DNA from: Asterias rubens | Lineage: Eukaryota > Echinodermata > Asteroidea > Forcipulatida > Asteriidae | DNA: 64,000 nucleotides | Direction of reading: 5' to 3' | Assembly (NCBI RefSeq): GCF_902459465.1 | Contig: NW_022985740.1 | Location: forward strand, 1-64,000 | Part shown: positions 30,780-42,957 of the stretch, one piece after another | How positions within the stretch are numbered: the stretch's first letter is position 1 | How the letters are laid out: each line of letters opens with the position of its first letter | The notes under the pieces: generated by a model | What the model saw: only the letters and a program-made list of their open reading frames with translations | Told to the model about the DNA's origin: nothing | Databases searched by the model: none | Translations under genes and position numbers: made by a program

Positions 30780-32432
30780 ACCTAAAATTAATCTTGATCA
30801 TGTGCTTGTATGACTCAGCGACCAGTAAAAAAAAAAAAGACTCCAATATAATTGTTGCTTTAATAACAATCTGATAAAAGCCAGATTTCAAGTTTTAGTA
30901 TTTAGACTGAATTTAACCTGCAGGAACATTTTCAGTTACAAAGCAGAGTCTAATCTTTGTGGACAAACGACTGTAGAAATGAAACTTTATGAAGAAGTTG
31001 CTGGCTTTTGTAGCCTACAATGTTTATGCAAATAAATATGCATTGCATGCTTTAGTAATTAATAGATGCATTTTGTGGTGAAGGGTCAAATACAGTAACT
31101 AATTTTGACTGTCTGTCAGATATTTTAATGCTTTATATCAAAACTGCTTGTTCATACTTGATGGTGATGGGCTATTAATGTTGGAACTAAGAGAGTTATT
31201 GTAATTAATTTTATTTGTTTATTTGTTAGTTTCAATAAAGATTATAATTATAACCTTATAAGCACTTTTTATAAAATCGATACAAAGCGCTTATTAAGAA
31301 TTACAAAAGCAACCAAACAAAAGGGGTACAAAAACTACCAGTTTTTACAAACAATAACAATGCAATGTGTTTGAATTACAATCTGATAAGAACAATCTTA
31401 AGAATGAAACTGTTTGTGTGCAAAGAAGGTCTTACTTATTAACCACAGTTATGGCCTACTTTTTAGTTGCAGTGAAATAGGAACAGTTAAACTAAAGGCT
31501 TGTTATTGTGAGCTTGGAACAGGACCCCCAAGTGTATGAATTGAAATCTTCCCTAAACCACTAGTGTAAAATATGTTTTTGTTATTGTAGTCAATTGAAT
31601 GTCAATACTTGATCAAAGTTACTTTACTTCCTCATTTAGGAAGAAGTTTCACGCATACTAGATAGAGCTAAAGTTTGAACTATACGCAGAAACAATTTTT
31701 CCCCCTTTAAATTGTATACTGAAAAGGCGTTCACAGATGAATAAAGATGAAATGAAAAACTGCTCTTTGGCAAACATATTTCAGTTTCCTTGGTTGTTCA
31801 TTCAGGCTCAACTTTGTTAAGCCCTCCCATAAAAAATACTCTACATGATATTTTGAATAATAAAAAGCTAACGATATAAGCCTAGAATGCTGAATTAGAT
31901 CTTTTCAAAATTAAATTCAATAGTAAATTTGACACTGAACAAAGTTTGTATTTTTATAAGAATCTATGAGAATGACAATGAATAGTGCGTTATCAACGCC
32001 CTAAATATTTGTTCAGCAACATGGTACTTTTTATTATGAGGGTCATTGTGTTTTTTACATTGAATGAGAAAATGTCAACGCCCTAAAGTGTGGTTGCCTA
32101 TACAGCCAAGGTCAATGCTACTGTACAACTCTACACTAGTCTGGTCCCTGACCAAAGATTCCTTGACATCTCTTGTTAAATTCGACAGAGCCTAGTCAGA
32201 GATTTTCGGGTCTGGGAACCAGACTAACTCTACAATGGGGAAATACACAGCACAGTTTAATAACAACCAGGGCTGATACATGGTGCTACATGTCCAAGAC
32301 TCCTTCTTCCTATGTACATGTATGGATGTTTTTTGTGTGTGCAATAAACCAACTCGAAGTCGACAACAATGAACTCATGATAATTCATCTGGAGATCTGT
32401 ATTAACTGACCCATTTAAAAAGGTTATACCAG

Positions 32433-32803
32433 GTGAGTAGGGAAATTGCAAGTTTTTGTTTAAATCGTTGTTAATGTTTAAAATTTGTATTTCAGTATAA
32501 GAAGAGTGTGTGTTTTCTATGTTTTAATTTCTTAATAGACTGCTAAGGTGTTGAGTAAGTAATAACTTTAATTTTAAACAAGAAACAGAGAGAATATATT
32601 CAGAATTTGTACTCAGTGCTGTTTTTTTTTAAACAGAAGTTATATAGCGATGCTTGTTTTAGTGTTTCCTTATTTTGAAGGCAAGCAGACTTTGAATGTT
32701 TTCTTGAAAACACAAGTGATACAATGTAGGTAGAAAACATCTCAAAAGTGTGGTTTAATTTAGCAAAACTGAATGTATTACTATTTTTTTCTTTGTTTCT
32801 AAG
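32433..32803 (+). other. U5 leader intron
   Basis: Donor CCAG/GTGAGT, acceptor TTTCTAAG ending 32803, 8 nt before the ATG. It is near-identical to the U1 leader intron and has no TIR insert. Confidence 0.55.
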
Positions 32804-33165
32804 CAATAAACATGGACGTTCAGCGTGGACATTGCTGGCGTTGTAAAGTTAAACTGGAACAGACCATTCACTGTCCTGATTGCAAGATGGCGGAGTATTG
32901 TAGCTCAACATGTGAAAACAGAGACAGAGTTAGACATAGGAGTAGAGAGTGCCCGTTATTTGGAACAAGATCATGCAACAAATGCAACAAGAAGGGTACA
33001 ATGAAAGAGGTATGTCTGCTTTAATTTCCATCATTATCCCCTAATCATTTACAAAAAAGGCAATTTACATATAATGCTCTGATGATTTTGTTGCAAAAGA
33101 GAGGAATCATTCTCTAAATGTATTGTAAAACGAAACTTGGCAAATTGTTTTACTATGTTTCTTAC

Positions 33166-33553
33166 TTAAAGGCAGTGGACACTATTAGTAATTACTCAAA
33201 ATAATTATTATCATAAAACCCCACTTGGTAATGAGTAATGGGGAGAGATATTGATAGTATAAAACATTGTGAGAAAGGGCTCCCTCTGAAGTGACAAAGT
33301 TTTCGAGAAAGACGTAATTTTCCATAAATTTGATTTCGAGACCTCAAGTTTAGAATTTGAGGTCTCGAAATCAAGCATCTGAAAGCACACAACTTCGTCT
33401 GACAAGGATTTTTGTTTTTTCATAGTTACCTCGCAACTTTGATGACCAATTGAGCTTGAATGTTCACAGGTGTGTTATTTTATGTTAATGTTGAGATACA
33501 CAAAGTGAGAAGACTGGTCTTTGACAATTACCAATAGTGTCCACTGTTTTTAA
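33166..33553. mobile_element. MITE family 1, copy in U5 intron
   Basis: Same position and structure as 1139-1527 in U1. Confidence 0.85.
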
Positions 33554-34730
33554 GAAATGTTGTTGTCTCTTGCATGCATGTCATGTAAAAGCTAGAAGAG
33601 ACTATAATCAGAGTTCTAGAGGTACACTTGCACAAAAACTAGGAGGAGGATTCATAACGAAGAGATTTAAAATTACACATGGAGAAGTAACAAATTCTCT
33701 AACAGAGAGTTGATATATTTTATTCTGCTATAATGTCTTTTCAGTGTGCAGGTTGCAACTATGCATGGTACTGTAACCAGGAATGTCAAAGAAGTGATTG
33801 GGCCAATCATATGAAGGAATGCAAGGAGAAAAAGGCAAGAACAAAAAGAGCAGCAGATGAATTAAGAAAAGAATACATTTCAATGCGTACTGACAGACTT
33901 AATGATTTCCCTTATTATTTTGGAAACTGCATTGCTAAAGACTTCTTGCAACTTGATAACAATGAATGGTCTGATGGGTCAATAAAGAAAACTGACTTGA
34001 ACAAAGATTATCATATATTGTCAGCTGGTTGCGGAGACTTACGCAATACTGTCTTGACAGCAGCTTCCCTTCCTGCCAGGTACCAGGGAAGTCTGTACAT
34101 CACTCTCAATGACTTTGACCCTTTTGTCATGGCAAGGAATGTCTTGTTTCTCTTTATGTTGGTTCGGTTTGCAGACACTGAGGGAATTGAGAGCAGTCTG
34201 ACTACCATCTGGTACTCAGTTCACATTACAAAGAAAGAGTATGACCTGATCAAGACCAGCTTGGATGAGCTCATTCAGATGACCCCTCAAAGTCTCACAG
34301 AGGTCACTCAAGGGTTGGTCAAAGTTCAAGGTAAAGATCTTGCAGTTATGAGTCAAGTTTGGAACAAATGGAGATCACTAGAATGCCAACGAGGGGAACC
34401 ATCCTCAATCAATCTCAGAAAACAAAGAAAAACTGTACTTGATGAATCCCAAAAAAAATATGAACAAAAGTGTGGTAAGGGCAATAAATTCCGTTATACA
34501 AATCCTTTAGAGTCACCCAGTGCTAAAAAGCAATTTGAAGAATGGTTTGACCATGGGATGTTCCTCCCCAAAGAAGAAAAACAAGAAACAATGTAATTTG
34601 ATAATCCGACACTAACAGGGCGTGAAGTTGATCTCCATTCCACTAAAAAGCCGAGCCCAAAGGATCATGCCTTTGTGTACTGTGTCCAAGCAGTTTTACA
34701 TCCCTTCAGAGTATGGGATTGCTTGAGAGT

Positions 34731-34766
34731 GAGGGAGTCTGAGAGGGAGTCTGAGAGGGAGTCTGA
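34731..34766 (+). repeat. 12-bp in-frame triple repeat inside U5
   Basis: Three tandem GAGGGAGTCTGA units; all other units have one. It is a likely slippage product. Confidence 0.85.
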
Positions 34767-35519
34767 GACCAGACCCTACCCAACCCCTATGGTGATGTAC
34801 CACAACTACATCACAAAATTCCTCAAGACGGTAAAAAGCTTCATCCAGAATGGAAGACTTTTTATTCAAGTGTCACTAGCCAATTGTATGAACTTTCTTT
34901 CAGAACATATTTCTCTAAAGATGCCAAACTATGATCGCATCTTCACATCCAATATTGCCGACTATGTTGGGTTTGCCAAGCTCCTGCAAGACTTCAAACC
35001 ACTTCTTAATTCTAGTAATCACTACTCAGTACTTATTACTGAGACAATGATCTGGGCAGAAATTCTATCTAAACTGGAGAACACAGACTATAAACCTTGC
35101 ATTACATCATACTGCCGTGAAAATGGTGACATCCATAACTGGATGGAATACTTTGATAATGCCCCTCACTTTGTTGGCTATCTGCGTGCACAAATCATGG
35201 CAGGGGGTCCTGGGGTACAGTCATTGACTAATGTGCCATCGTTTGGTGAAGTGATGAAACACAATGGTCTACAAATGCGTAACTTTCGTAGGAAGCTGAA
35301 TCGTCTTGTTCCATTTCAGTATCGAGTGAATAATCGTGATTTGACCCTGATCAATTTAAATGACAGAGCAGTGGAGTGGTGTCTGCCACACACTGATGGC
35401 TAAGTTCAAAGAAGTTTGACATTTAACTTAGATCGATATCTAATCTAATCTAATCAGGTGCATGGACAATGTAGATCTAACTTGACTTACATAACTGTCA
35501 AGGAATATTTAATGAGGAT

Positions 35520-35875
35520 TTAAAGCCATTGGACCCTTTCTGTACAGAAAAAGAAATTCACAGATTTACAAATAACTTACAGGGTTTACAGAAGGTAGTG
35601 GTGAAAGACTTCTTTTGAAATATTATACCATGAAATGCTTTACTTTTTGAGAAACAGTCAAACAATATCAATTCTCGTATGGATTTATTTTAAACACATG
35701 TCATGACACAGCGAAACGTGCGGATACAAGGGTGGGTTTTCCCGTTATTTTCTCCCGACTCCGATGACCGATTGAGCCTAAATTTTCACAGGTTTGTTAT
35801 TTTATATAGAAGTTGTGATACACAAAGTGTGGGTCTTGGACAATACTGTTTACCGAAAGTGTCCAATGGCTTTAA
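35520..35875. mobile_element. MITE family 2, copy b
   Basis: TTAAAGCCATTGGACCCTTT to AAGTGTCCAATGGCTTTAA, the same site as in the U1 flank. Confidence 0.85.
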
Positions 35876-38166
35876 GTGGTAAATGTGGATTGAAGTAGTT
35901 TTTAGCTTTAAATATAGATATAGAGCTTGTAAGTGCTTAGCACACAAAACAAATTGTGTTTCCATCCAAAAGCCTCAAAAATATGCATGGTACCTGGGTC
36001 AACTTTTTTCCATTCAGTCACATGCAAGTTAAAATTTCAGCCAGCTAATTGTTTGATTGTTTTGGGGGTTTTACTAAGAAGCATTTGTGTGTTTGATTGT
36101 TTTTCAGTTGATTGCTCAACTGTTTTTGGGGTTTTCGAAGCATTTTATTGTTTTATACAAAATGTTTAAAGGCAAAGTATACTTTGCTATTAAATATTTT
36201 GTAACAATAACATCAAAGTCTTATATAGCGCACGTACCAACCAAACAAGGTACTCAAGGCGCTGAGTATATACAAACTTTCAGAAAGATAGGTTATTGCA
36301 GTGATGAATAGCAATATCAAATCATTCCTGTACATTAGTTGAAAGAACTTGATTCATTACTGTTAGCTTAAGTTACAAACACTGCTTGTATGTAAGTAAA
36401 TACATGTATTAACGCTTTATTTGGAATAAACAAAGAATTTTGTAAGAATGTGTAAAAAAGAATGCATCATGTACAATAAAAATAAAAGCTGATCAAAGAA
36501 TTAATACATTGCAGCTGTTACAATTTTGTGACAATTGTGCCATTCCATCTTGTTCACCAAAAGTGTATATGCATATATATTAAAACAATATTCATAAATA
36601 CCAAGGATCCATTCTGTATGGTCGAGAGGAGATCACATGGGCATGTTTAAATGTGTGAAATAAACATTGTGAGAAGTGTTTCAACATAATGCGTGGCATG
36701 CAAGAATTTACAGGTGCTTATACTATGCTTCATGCCATCAATACAGACTGGTACTCTGTACTTGGTAAGCATCGAGTATCACATTTAATTTGACCAATTT
36801 CAAAGTGGTGCCCAAGGATGCGACAGAAAATGAAATTGTACAGTTTTTTTTTTTTGGGGGGGGGAGGGGGGGATTTTCTATCATTACCACACTTTTTAAT
36901 AAAAAGAACAATTATGAATGGAAATAAAAAGTGGTGCCACAGTACTTACTAGCCGTTTAAGAACCTGCAGGCTCATGGCTAGGGATAAAGGAACTTGCCT
37001 TCAACTTGGTCCGTTATGAAATGGCTATGACCCTGTTGTTTTAAATGGTTTGAACCCCACTCTTTTATTACCATATTAAACAAAAATAAGATCAAATGGG
37101 AACTGTTTTGCAACCCTAGGTGGCAGCAGACTTACCAGGTGAATCCATTGTTCTAGACAAATATATAAGCATGCTCAAAACAACATAAACAATGGAAGTT
37201 TACCCAGTAAATCCGCTGCCCTCTACCATCTCAAATTAACATTCAGCCTATCACAGAATTCTTTTTCAATTATACTAAAATTCAAAACGGCTATTGAGGA
37301 TGGCCTCAAAACTGTTAAAATCATTTATTAATTGCTGTGAACTACTTGTAAATGAATGTGCAGTACCCGGTAGGCCTTCTCCTAGTACTTTTCAAACATT
37401 ACACAGAACAGTGAACTTGAAAGTGCTAACTTTACTGCTGGACAAAAACTTTGACAACAAAGTGAAAAATATGTTTGGTAACGGACAGTTACCCTACTGT
37501 GGCCTACTTCAAAACCATAAGCCCTTTTGAGGTATGGCGGAAGTGGTTTGGTTTGTGTGTAGCGCGCGCGTCACCCGCGGCGACTGATGCCACGCTCACC
37601 ATGTTGGTGGGCAATAGGTTTACGTTCTATTTCTATGGTCAATAGACCAATCCAGGCACGCACCGGGCGCGCAAGTGTTGAGCACCAGTTCAACTTTTGT
37701 TGTTGTTGCTGGATTAAAAACATTGACAACAAAGTGAAAAATGTGTTTACTTCGAAACCATAGCTTGGCTTCAGCTACCACGTAGGATCACTCAGTTATT
37801 TTGAAAACATGCCATTCCAGTATGGGACTTCAACTAGAGCACTGCAGCCAGAGCCAAAGCCATAGGTTTATATTATATTAAAAGCCATTGACTCCCAAAA
37901 TGGTGCATCAAGATTATTTTGATGAAAACATCAGTTGAATGGGGTCAATGCGTATGCCACCCTTGGCTAGAGGTAAAAAAGAAGGCTGCTCCTTCGCCTA
38001 TTCTGTGTGCCACAAGTAAATAGATGTGCCTCACATTGTTTCATTATTGTTTTAGTTCTATAAGATGGCGACATGATGACTTCATTCCATAACGGTTTAC
38101 TTAGCTGTTTTTGAAACCCTTAGGTTTATGTATGTTGTACTGCACAGCAACAATAAATTAAAGGAG

Positions 38167-38541
38167 TTAAAGTCATTGGACACTTTCGGTACAGAAAAAA
38201 AAATTAAAAGTTCACAGATTTACAAATAACTAACACGGTTTACAGAAGGTAATGGTGAAAGACTTCTCTTGAAATATTATTCCATGAAATGCTTTACTTT
38301 TTGAGAAAACATTAAAACAATATCAATTCTCGATATCGAGAATTACAGATTTATTTTAAACACATGTCATGACACGGGGAAATGTGCGGAAACAAGGGTG
38401 GGTTTTCCCGTTATTTTCTCCCGACTCCGATGACCGATTGAGCCTAAATTTTCACAGGTTTTTTATTTCATATAGAAGTTGTGATACACGAAGTGTGGGC
38501 CTTGGACAATACTGTTTACCGAAAGTGTCCAATGGCTTTAA
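38167..38541. mobile_element. MITE family 2, copy c
   Basis: Ends TTAAAGTCATTGGACACTTT and AAGTGTCCAATGGCTTTAA, with a 20-bp palindrome AATTCTCGATATCGAGAATT at the centre. It is independent of the class A flank copies. Confidence 0.85.
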
Positions 38542-38867
38542 ACAGAACTTTGGGAGTATTCTTGTTCTTGATTATTTTATTCTTATATTGTGCAATTCAG
38601 TTTCTCATCTGCAACACTGATGTTTTTCAATAATTTGAATAAAATTGAAAACGAAAGGTCATGAACTGATCTTTTGCATATGAATCCTTTACGCAACGTT
38701 GATCAAACACTTGGGAACCCTTTCATTTCACATCTGGGAAAAACCCCTCACATTGCAATCTACATTATGTTGATCAATACATCCCGACACCATTATCCTT
38801 ACCAAATGAACAGAGTATTATTCACACTTGACAAAACATTTTTGTCTGTGCAAGGTGGTGGTAATAG

Positions 38868-39421
38868 GTAAGATCAAGGTCTAATTTTTGCAGCAATGCA
38901 TGATAGTGTTTAATCTAGACGGAGACAGAACATATCACAGTGATAACCGGACAGAGCTGATGTAGGATCCCTTTGTGGATTTACTCCAAAGAACTACCGT
39001 TAGTGGTTATTTTAAAGGGTGAGTTTCACTGTAATCTAAAATTGATTATGACTAACAACTTGTCTCTAGTCCCACCAAGTTACCTATCTTTCAAAAATGT
39101 TTTTCATACAAACTATTAACATAATCCTTCATGTTAACATTTTAAGCAAGATGCAGTGCCTAATACGCAATAATTTTGTGTTTTTACGACAGTGATACAG
39201 TACGGTTCGAAACTCGCATGTTTTTGCCTTTTGCGTTTTCATGAAGTGACTTATCTGTCAGATATAATGAAGTGTAGCGTTTCCATGAAGTGCAAGTGAC
39301 TGTCTTACTACCTAAGTGCATTACCGTCTCTCAATTTAAAAAGTCTTGGAGAAAAAAGGAAAAAAAAAACGTTAATTAAGTGATTATTTATCTTCTTTTT
39401 GTCTCGATCTTTGGTTCTTAG
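38868..39421 (+). other. U6 leader intron
   Basis: Donor GTAAGA and acceptor TTTGGTTCTTAG ending 39421, 8 nt before the ATG. The sequence (GATAACCGGACAGAGCTGAT, GTTTTCATGAAGTGAC blocks) is shared with the U9 leader intron. Confidence 0.5.
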
Positions 39422-39429
39422 ATATAAAC

Positions 39430-42400
39430 ATGGATGTTCAGCGAGGACATTGCTGGCGCTGTGAAGTTTCACTGGAACAGACCATTCACTGTCCTGATTG
39501 CAAGATGGCGGAGTATTGTAGCTCAACATGTGAACACAGAGACAGAGTTAGACATAGGAGTAGAGAGTGCCCGTTATTTAGAACAAGATCATGCAACAAA
39601 TGCAAAAATAAGGGTACAATGAAAGAGGTATATCTGCTTTTATTTCAATCATTATCCCCTATTCATTTTAAAGCCATTATACACTTTCGGTACAGGGGGG
39701 GAAAAAAAGTTTTACAAATAGGGTTTACAGAAGGTAATGGTGAAAGACTTCTCTTGAAATATTGTTTCATAAAATGCTTTACTTTTTGAGAAAACATTAA
39801 AACAATATATATTCTAGATAGCGAGAATTACGAATTTATTATAAACACATGTCATGACACGACGTAACGCGCGAAAACAGAAGTGTGTTTTCCCGTTATT
39901 TTCTCCCAACTCCGATGACTGATTGAGCCTAATTTTTAACAGGTTTGTTATTTTATAAATAAGTTGTGATACACGAAGTGTGGGACTTGGACAATACTGT
40001 ATACCGAAAGTGTATAATGGCTTTAAAAAGAAAATTTACATAATGCTCTGTTGATTTTGTTGCAAAAGAGGGGAATAATTCAAACAAAACTTGGCAAATT
40101 ATTTTCCTCTATTATGTTGCTTAAGGCCCTGTCATTCCTTGACGTAAACAAATTTCTCTAAAACGTTGGCATACGCTGACCTATCGATAGATTTTTCAAT
40201 TTTGAGAGCGTATACAAAGCGTATTCATAACGAGTTCGACGTATGCATACCGTATTAGTAACTTACATAAAACGTTTCCAAAACGAATGCTTAGCGTGTT
40301 GCCGGCGTTCACAACTTATGTCCTACGATAGTGTAACTACTGCATAGCGCGCAACAGCGTATTGCCGACGATCATATGTATTAGCCTACAAAGTGGGTGT
40401 CTCTCTGCTGTGAACCCAGTTTGTATTTACCGATTCACATAAACGCTCCCAATACGCCATAATACGGAAGCTGTAAGTTAGAAACACGTTCAGTAAGTTC
40501 TGTGGTTGTCCGAAATACGTCAAATACGTTCGACATAGGTTAAAAGGACGTTACAGATGGGTTAGAAATACGTTTTAGGTACGCTAGACATTATCTCGAC
40601 GTATGTCAACTTATGATTAACTTACAAGTAACGTGTGTGAACGTGTGGCAACAATCTTATAACTTACCTACAACTTATGCGGAACTTCTGAGCCACACGC
40701 TGGCATATGTCGAAAATTTGTGTGCATGCACAACATTTCTCGACGCATGCCTTACTTCGATGTATATCAGCGTGTTTCAGCTTGCTCTTAACTTATACAA
40801 AACTTACCCATAAATTATTCGACGTACGCCAGCGTAATTGCCTAAATTTTCATACGTCGGCATACGCTGGCTTAAGCGTCAAGGTGTGACAGGGCCTTTA
40901 CTTTAAATTATGTCTATTGCATGCATGGCATGTAAAAGTCGCATCCCCTTAAGCTGATTCCCTGGCTGCCGCTTCCCATGTTGTATCGTAATTTGGGTGT
41001 GATCCCTGGCTACACGGCAGTTAACGGTTGTATGGCTTCTGACTGGCACCCCCGAACAAAGATATTGACAAAATAGGGACACCGCCAACATAGGGCTAGA
41101 TAGCTCAGTTGGTAGAGTGCCGGCACGTTAGTCCGGAGATCGTTGGTTCGAACACACTCTTCAATTCTTTGTTCAACCCCAAAAATCATATTTCATTTTG
41201 CTATTATTATTTTTCAGTGTGCACGTTGCAACTACGCATGGTACTGTAACCAGGAATGTCAAAGAAGTGATTGGGCCAATCATAAGGAGTTATGCAAGAA
41301 GACAAAGGCAACTACAACAACAGCAGCTGATAAACTAACACAAAAACACATTTTTATGCGTACCGATAGACTTGGTGGTGCCCCTTATTATTTTGGAAAC
41401 TGCATTGCTGAAGACTTCTTGCAACTTGCTAACAATGAATGGTCTGATGGGTCAATAAAGAAAACTGACTTGAACAGAGATTATCATATATTGTCAGCTG
41501 GTTGCGGAGACTTACGCAACACTGTCTTGACAGCAGCTTCCCTTCCTGCCAGGTACCAGGGAAGTCTGTACATCACTCTCAATGACTTTGACCCTTTTGT
41601 CATGGCAAGGAATGTCTTGTTTCTCTTTATGTTGGTTCGGTTTGCAGACACTGAGGGAATTGAGAGCAGTCTGACTACCATCTGGTACTCAGTTCACATT
41701 ACAAAGAAAGAGTATGACTTGATCAAGACCAGCTTGGATGAGCTCATTCAGATGACCCCTCAAAGTCTCACAGAGGTCACTCAAGGGTTGGTCAAAGTTC
41801 AAGGTGAAGATCTTGCAGACATGAGTCAAGTTTGGGACAAATGGAGATCACTAGAATGCCAACGAAAGAAACAATCCTCAATAAATCTCAGAAAACAAAG
41901 AAAAACTGTGTTTGATCAATATAATAAAGAAATTGAACAAAACATTGGTAAGGGAAGGGAATTCGTTCACACAAATCAGTTAGAGTCATCCAGTGCTGAA
42001 AAGCAATTTGAAGAATGGTTTGACCATGGGATGTTCCTCCCCAAAGAAGAAAAACAAGAACTAATGTCATTTGATAACCCGACACTAACAGGGCGTGAAG
42101 CTGACATACCTTTTGGTTGTATAACTGAAATTAAATTCTCAATCAATCAAAATATAAGCCCAAAGGATTATACCTTTGTGTACTGCATCAAACAAGATTC
42201 ACATCCCTTCAAAGTGTGGGATTGCTTGAGAGTGAGGGAGTCTGAGACCAGACCCTGCTCATCCCCGATGGTGATTTACCACAACTACATCACAAACCTC
42301 CTCCAGAAATTCAAACATCTCATCCAGCAACAACGGCTTTCTTTCCAAATTTCTCTGGCTAACTGTATGGACTTTCCTTCGATTCATAAGTCTCTTAAAA

Positions 42401-42957
42401 TGTCAAACTATGACAGGATATTCACATCCAATCTCAGTGACTACATCGGCTTTGCCAAGCTCCTGCAAAACTTCAAACCCCTTCTTAACCAAAGTAACCG
42501 CTCCTCAGTAATTGTTACTGAGACGATAAACTGGATTGAATTTTTGCCTAGCGACACATCTGACAATTTTAAACTAAGTGCTGAATCATACTTAAAGGAT
42601 ACAGACAGGAATCCTGCCACCCTTCTTGCAAACCTAACTGACGTAGCACCGACTACCTGGTTAGAGTACTTCGACAATGCCCCTTACTTCATTGCATATC
42701 TGCGTGCACAAATCATGGCAGGGGGTCTTGGGATACCACCATTGACTTATTTGCCATCATTTGGTGAAGTGATGAAGTACAATGGTCTAGAAATGCGTGA
42801 CTTTCGTAAGAAGCTGAATCGTCTTGTTCCATTTCAATATCGAGTCAATGCTCGTGACTTGACCAGAATAACTGCAACTGACAGAGCAGTGGAGTGGTAT
42901 CTGCCACATAATGAGCACTTGGGCCCCGGTCCCACTGGACCCAGCCTTGATCTCTAA
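39430..42957 (+). CDS. U6: two-MYND-finger DUF4470 family protein, class B, transposon-extended C-terminus
   Basis: Exons join(39430-39627, 41218-42957) give 645 residues, the longest unit. Finger 1 is C8, C11, C21, C24, C30, C34, H42, C47. Finger 2 is C55, C58, C67, C70, C76, C80, H88, C92. The DUF4470-like core spans about residues 120-235 with SAGCGDLRN at 159-167 and NDFDPFVMARN at 188-198. Variable stretches lie at about 298-323, 360-384 and 506-548, with conserved blocks YDRIFTSNL and YLRAQIM between and after them. The ancestral stop is lost: after LPHNEH the frame reads into an inserted element (LGPGPTGPSLDL) and stops at 42957. The intron is almost wholly transposons. U2 is the nearest relative. 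The function is unknown. Confidence 0.88.
39668..40026. mobile_element. MITE family 2, copy d
   Basis: TTAAAGCCATTATACACTTT to AAAGTGTATAATGGCTTTAA. The matching ATTATACACTTT/AAGTGTATAAT change at both ends marks a distinct subfamily. Confidence 0.82.
40121..40900. mobile_element. Non-autonomous TIR DNA transposon
   Basis: A 780-bp element with ends TAAGGCCCTGTCATTCCTTG and the complement of TAAAGGCCCTGTCACACCTT. The inner arms continue as CATACGTCGGCATACGCTGG and a diverged match. The interior is full of CGTA-containing words and has no domain. Confidence 0.75.
40955..41205 (+). mobile_element. tRNA-derived SINE-like repeat, copy 3
   Basis: The same layout as copy 1 in plus orientation: GATTCCCTGGCTGCCGCTTC upstream part, then a tRNA-like stretch (41093-41163: GGGCTAGATAGCTCAGTTGG, GGTTCGAAC), then a TTCTTTGTTCAACCCC tail. 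It ends a few bases before the U6 splice acceptor. Confidence 0.68.

Larger units (their letters stand above)
29287..32432. repeat. Array spacer: U4 3' flank and U5 upstream/leader region
   Basis: A copy of the 21272-24299 spacer without MITE family 1 but with an L2/CR1-like tail (30262-30779) inserted. From 32022 it is the U1-type leader block, matching window base 1 onward, ending at the donor with GT at 32433. Apart from the relic at 29609-29809 no gene is seen. Confidence 0.7.
32812..35403 (+). pseudogene. U5: MYND/DUF4470 family gene, class A, one nonsense codon
   Basis: Exons join(32812-33009, 33745-35403). Both MYND fingers and the DUF4470-like core are intact. A TAA at 34594-34596 replaces the Ser codon (TCA) of the MSFDNPTLTGR block found in other units, a single C-to-A change. 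The frame is otherwise open to the normal end (LPHTDG). If translated as is, the product would keep the fingers and core (about 350 residues) and lose the variable C-terminal half. A 12-bp unit (GAGGGAGTCTGA) is repeated three times at 34731-34766, adding eight residues (RESE-type) to a conserved RVRESETRP site. The flanks duplicate U1. It could be a pseudogene, a truncated allele or an assembly error. Confidence 0.8.
35404..38867. repeat. U5 3' flank, then U6 upstream and leader exon
   Basis: Bases 35404-37960 repeat the class A 3' flank of U1 and U8. Bases 37961-38166 hold nothing recognised. MITE family 2 copy c follows (38167-38541). The stretch 38676-38867 matches 61000-61190 before U9 and ends with a donor (ATAG/GTAAGA, GT at 38868), so it is read as the leader exon of the second leader type. 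No core promoter is identified. Confidence 0.6.
39628..41217 (+). other. U6 coding intron, built largely of transposons
   Basis: Donor GTATAT, acceptor TTATTTTTCAG. In order it holds MITE family 2 (39668-40026), a TIR element (40121-40900) and a tRNA-derived SINE (40955-41205) that ends next to the acceptor. Little ancestral intron sequence is left. Confidence 0.75.

Noticed and set aside
41093-41163. tRNA-Asn-like gene on the plus strand
   Set aside because: A loop with GTT at the anticodon position is present, but the T-arm side is degenerate and the flanks match the SINE; it sits in an intron next to the acceptor.
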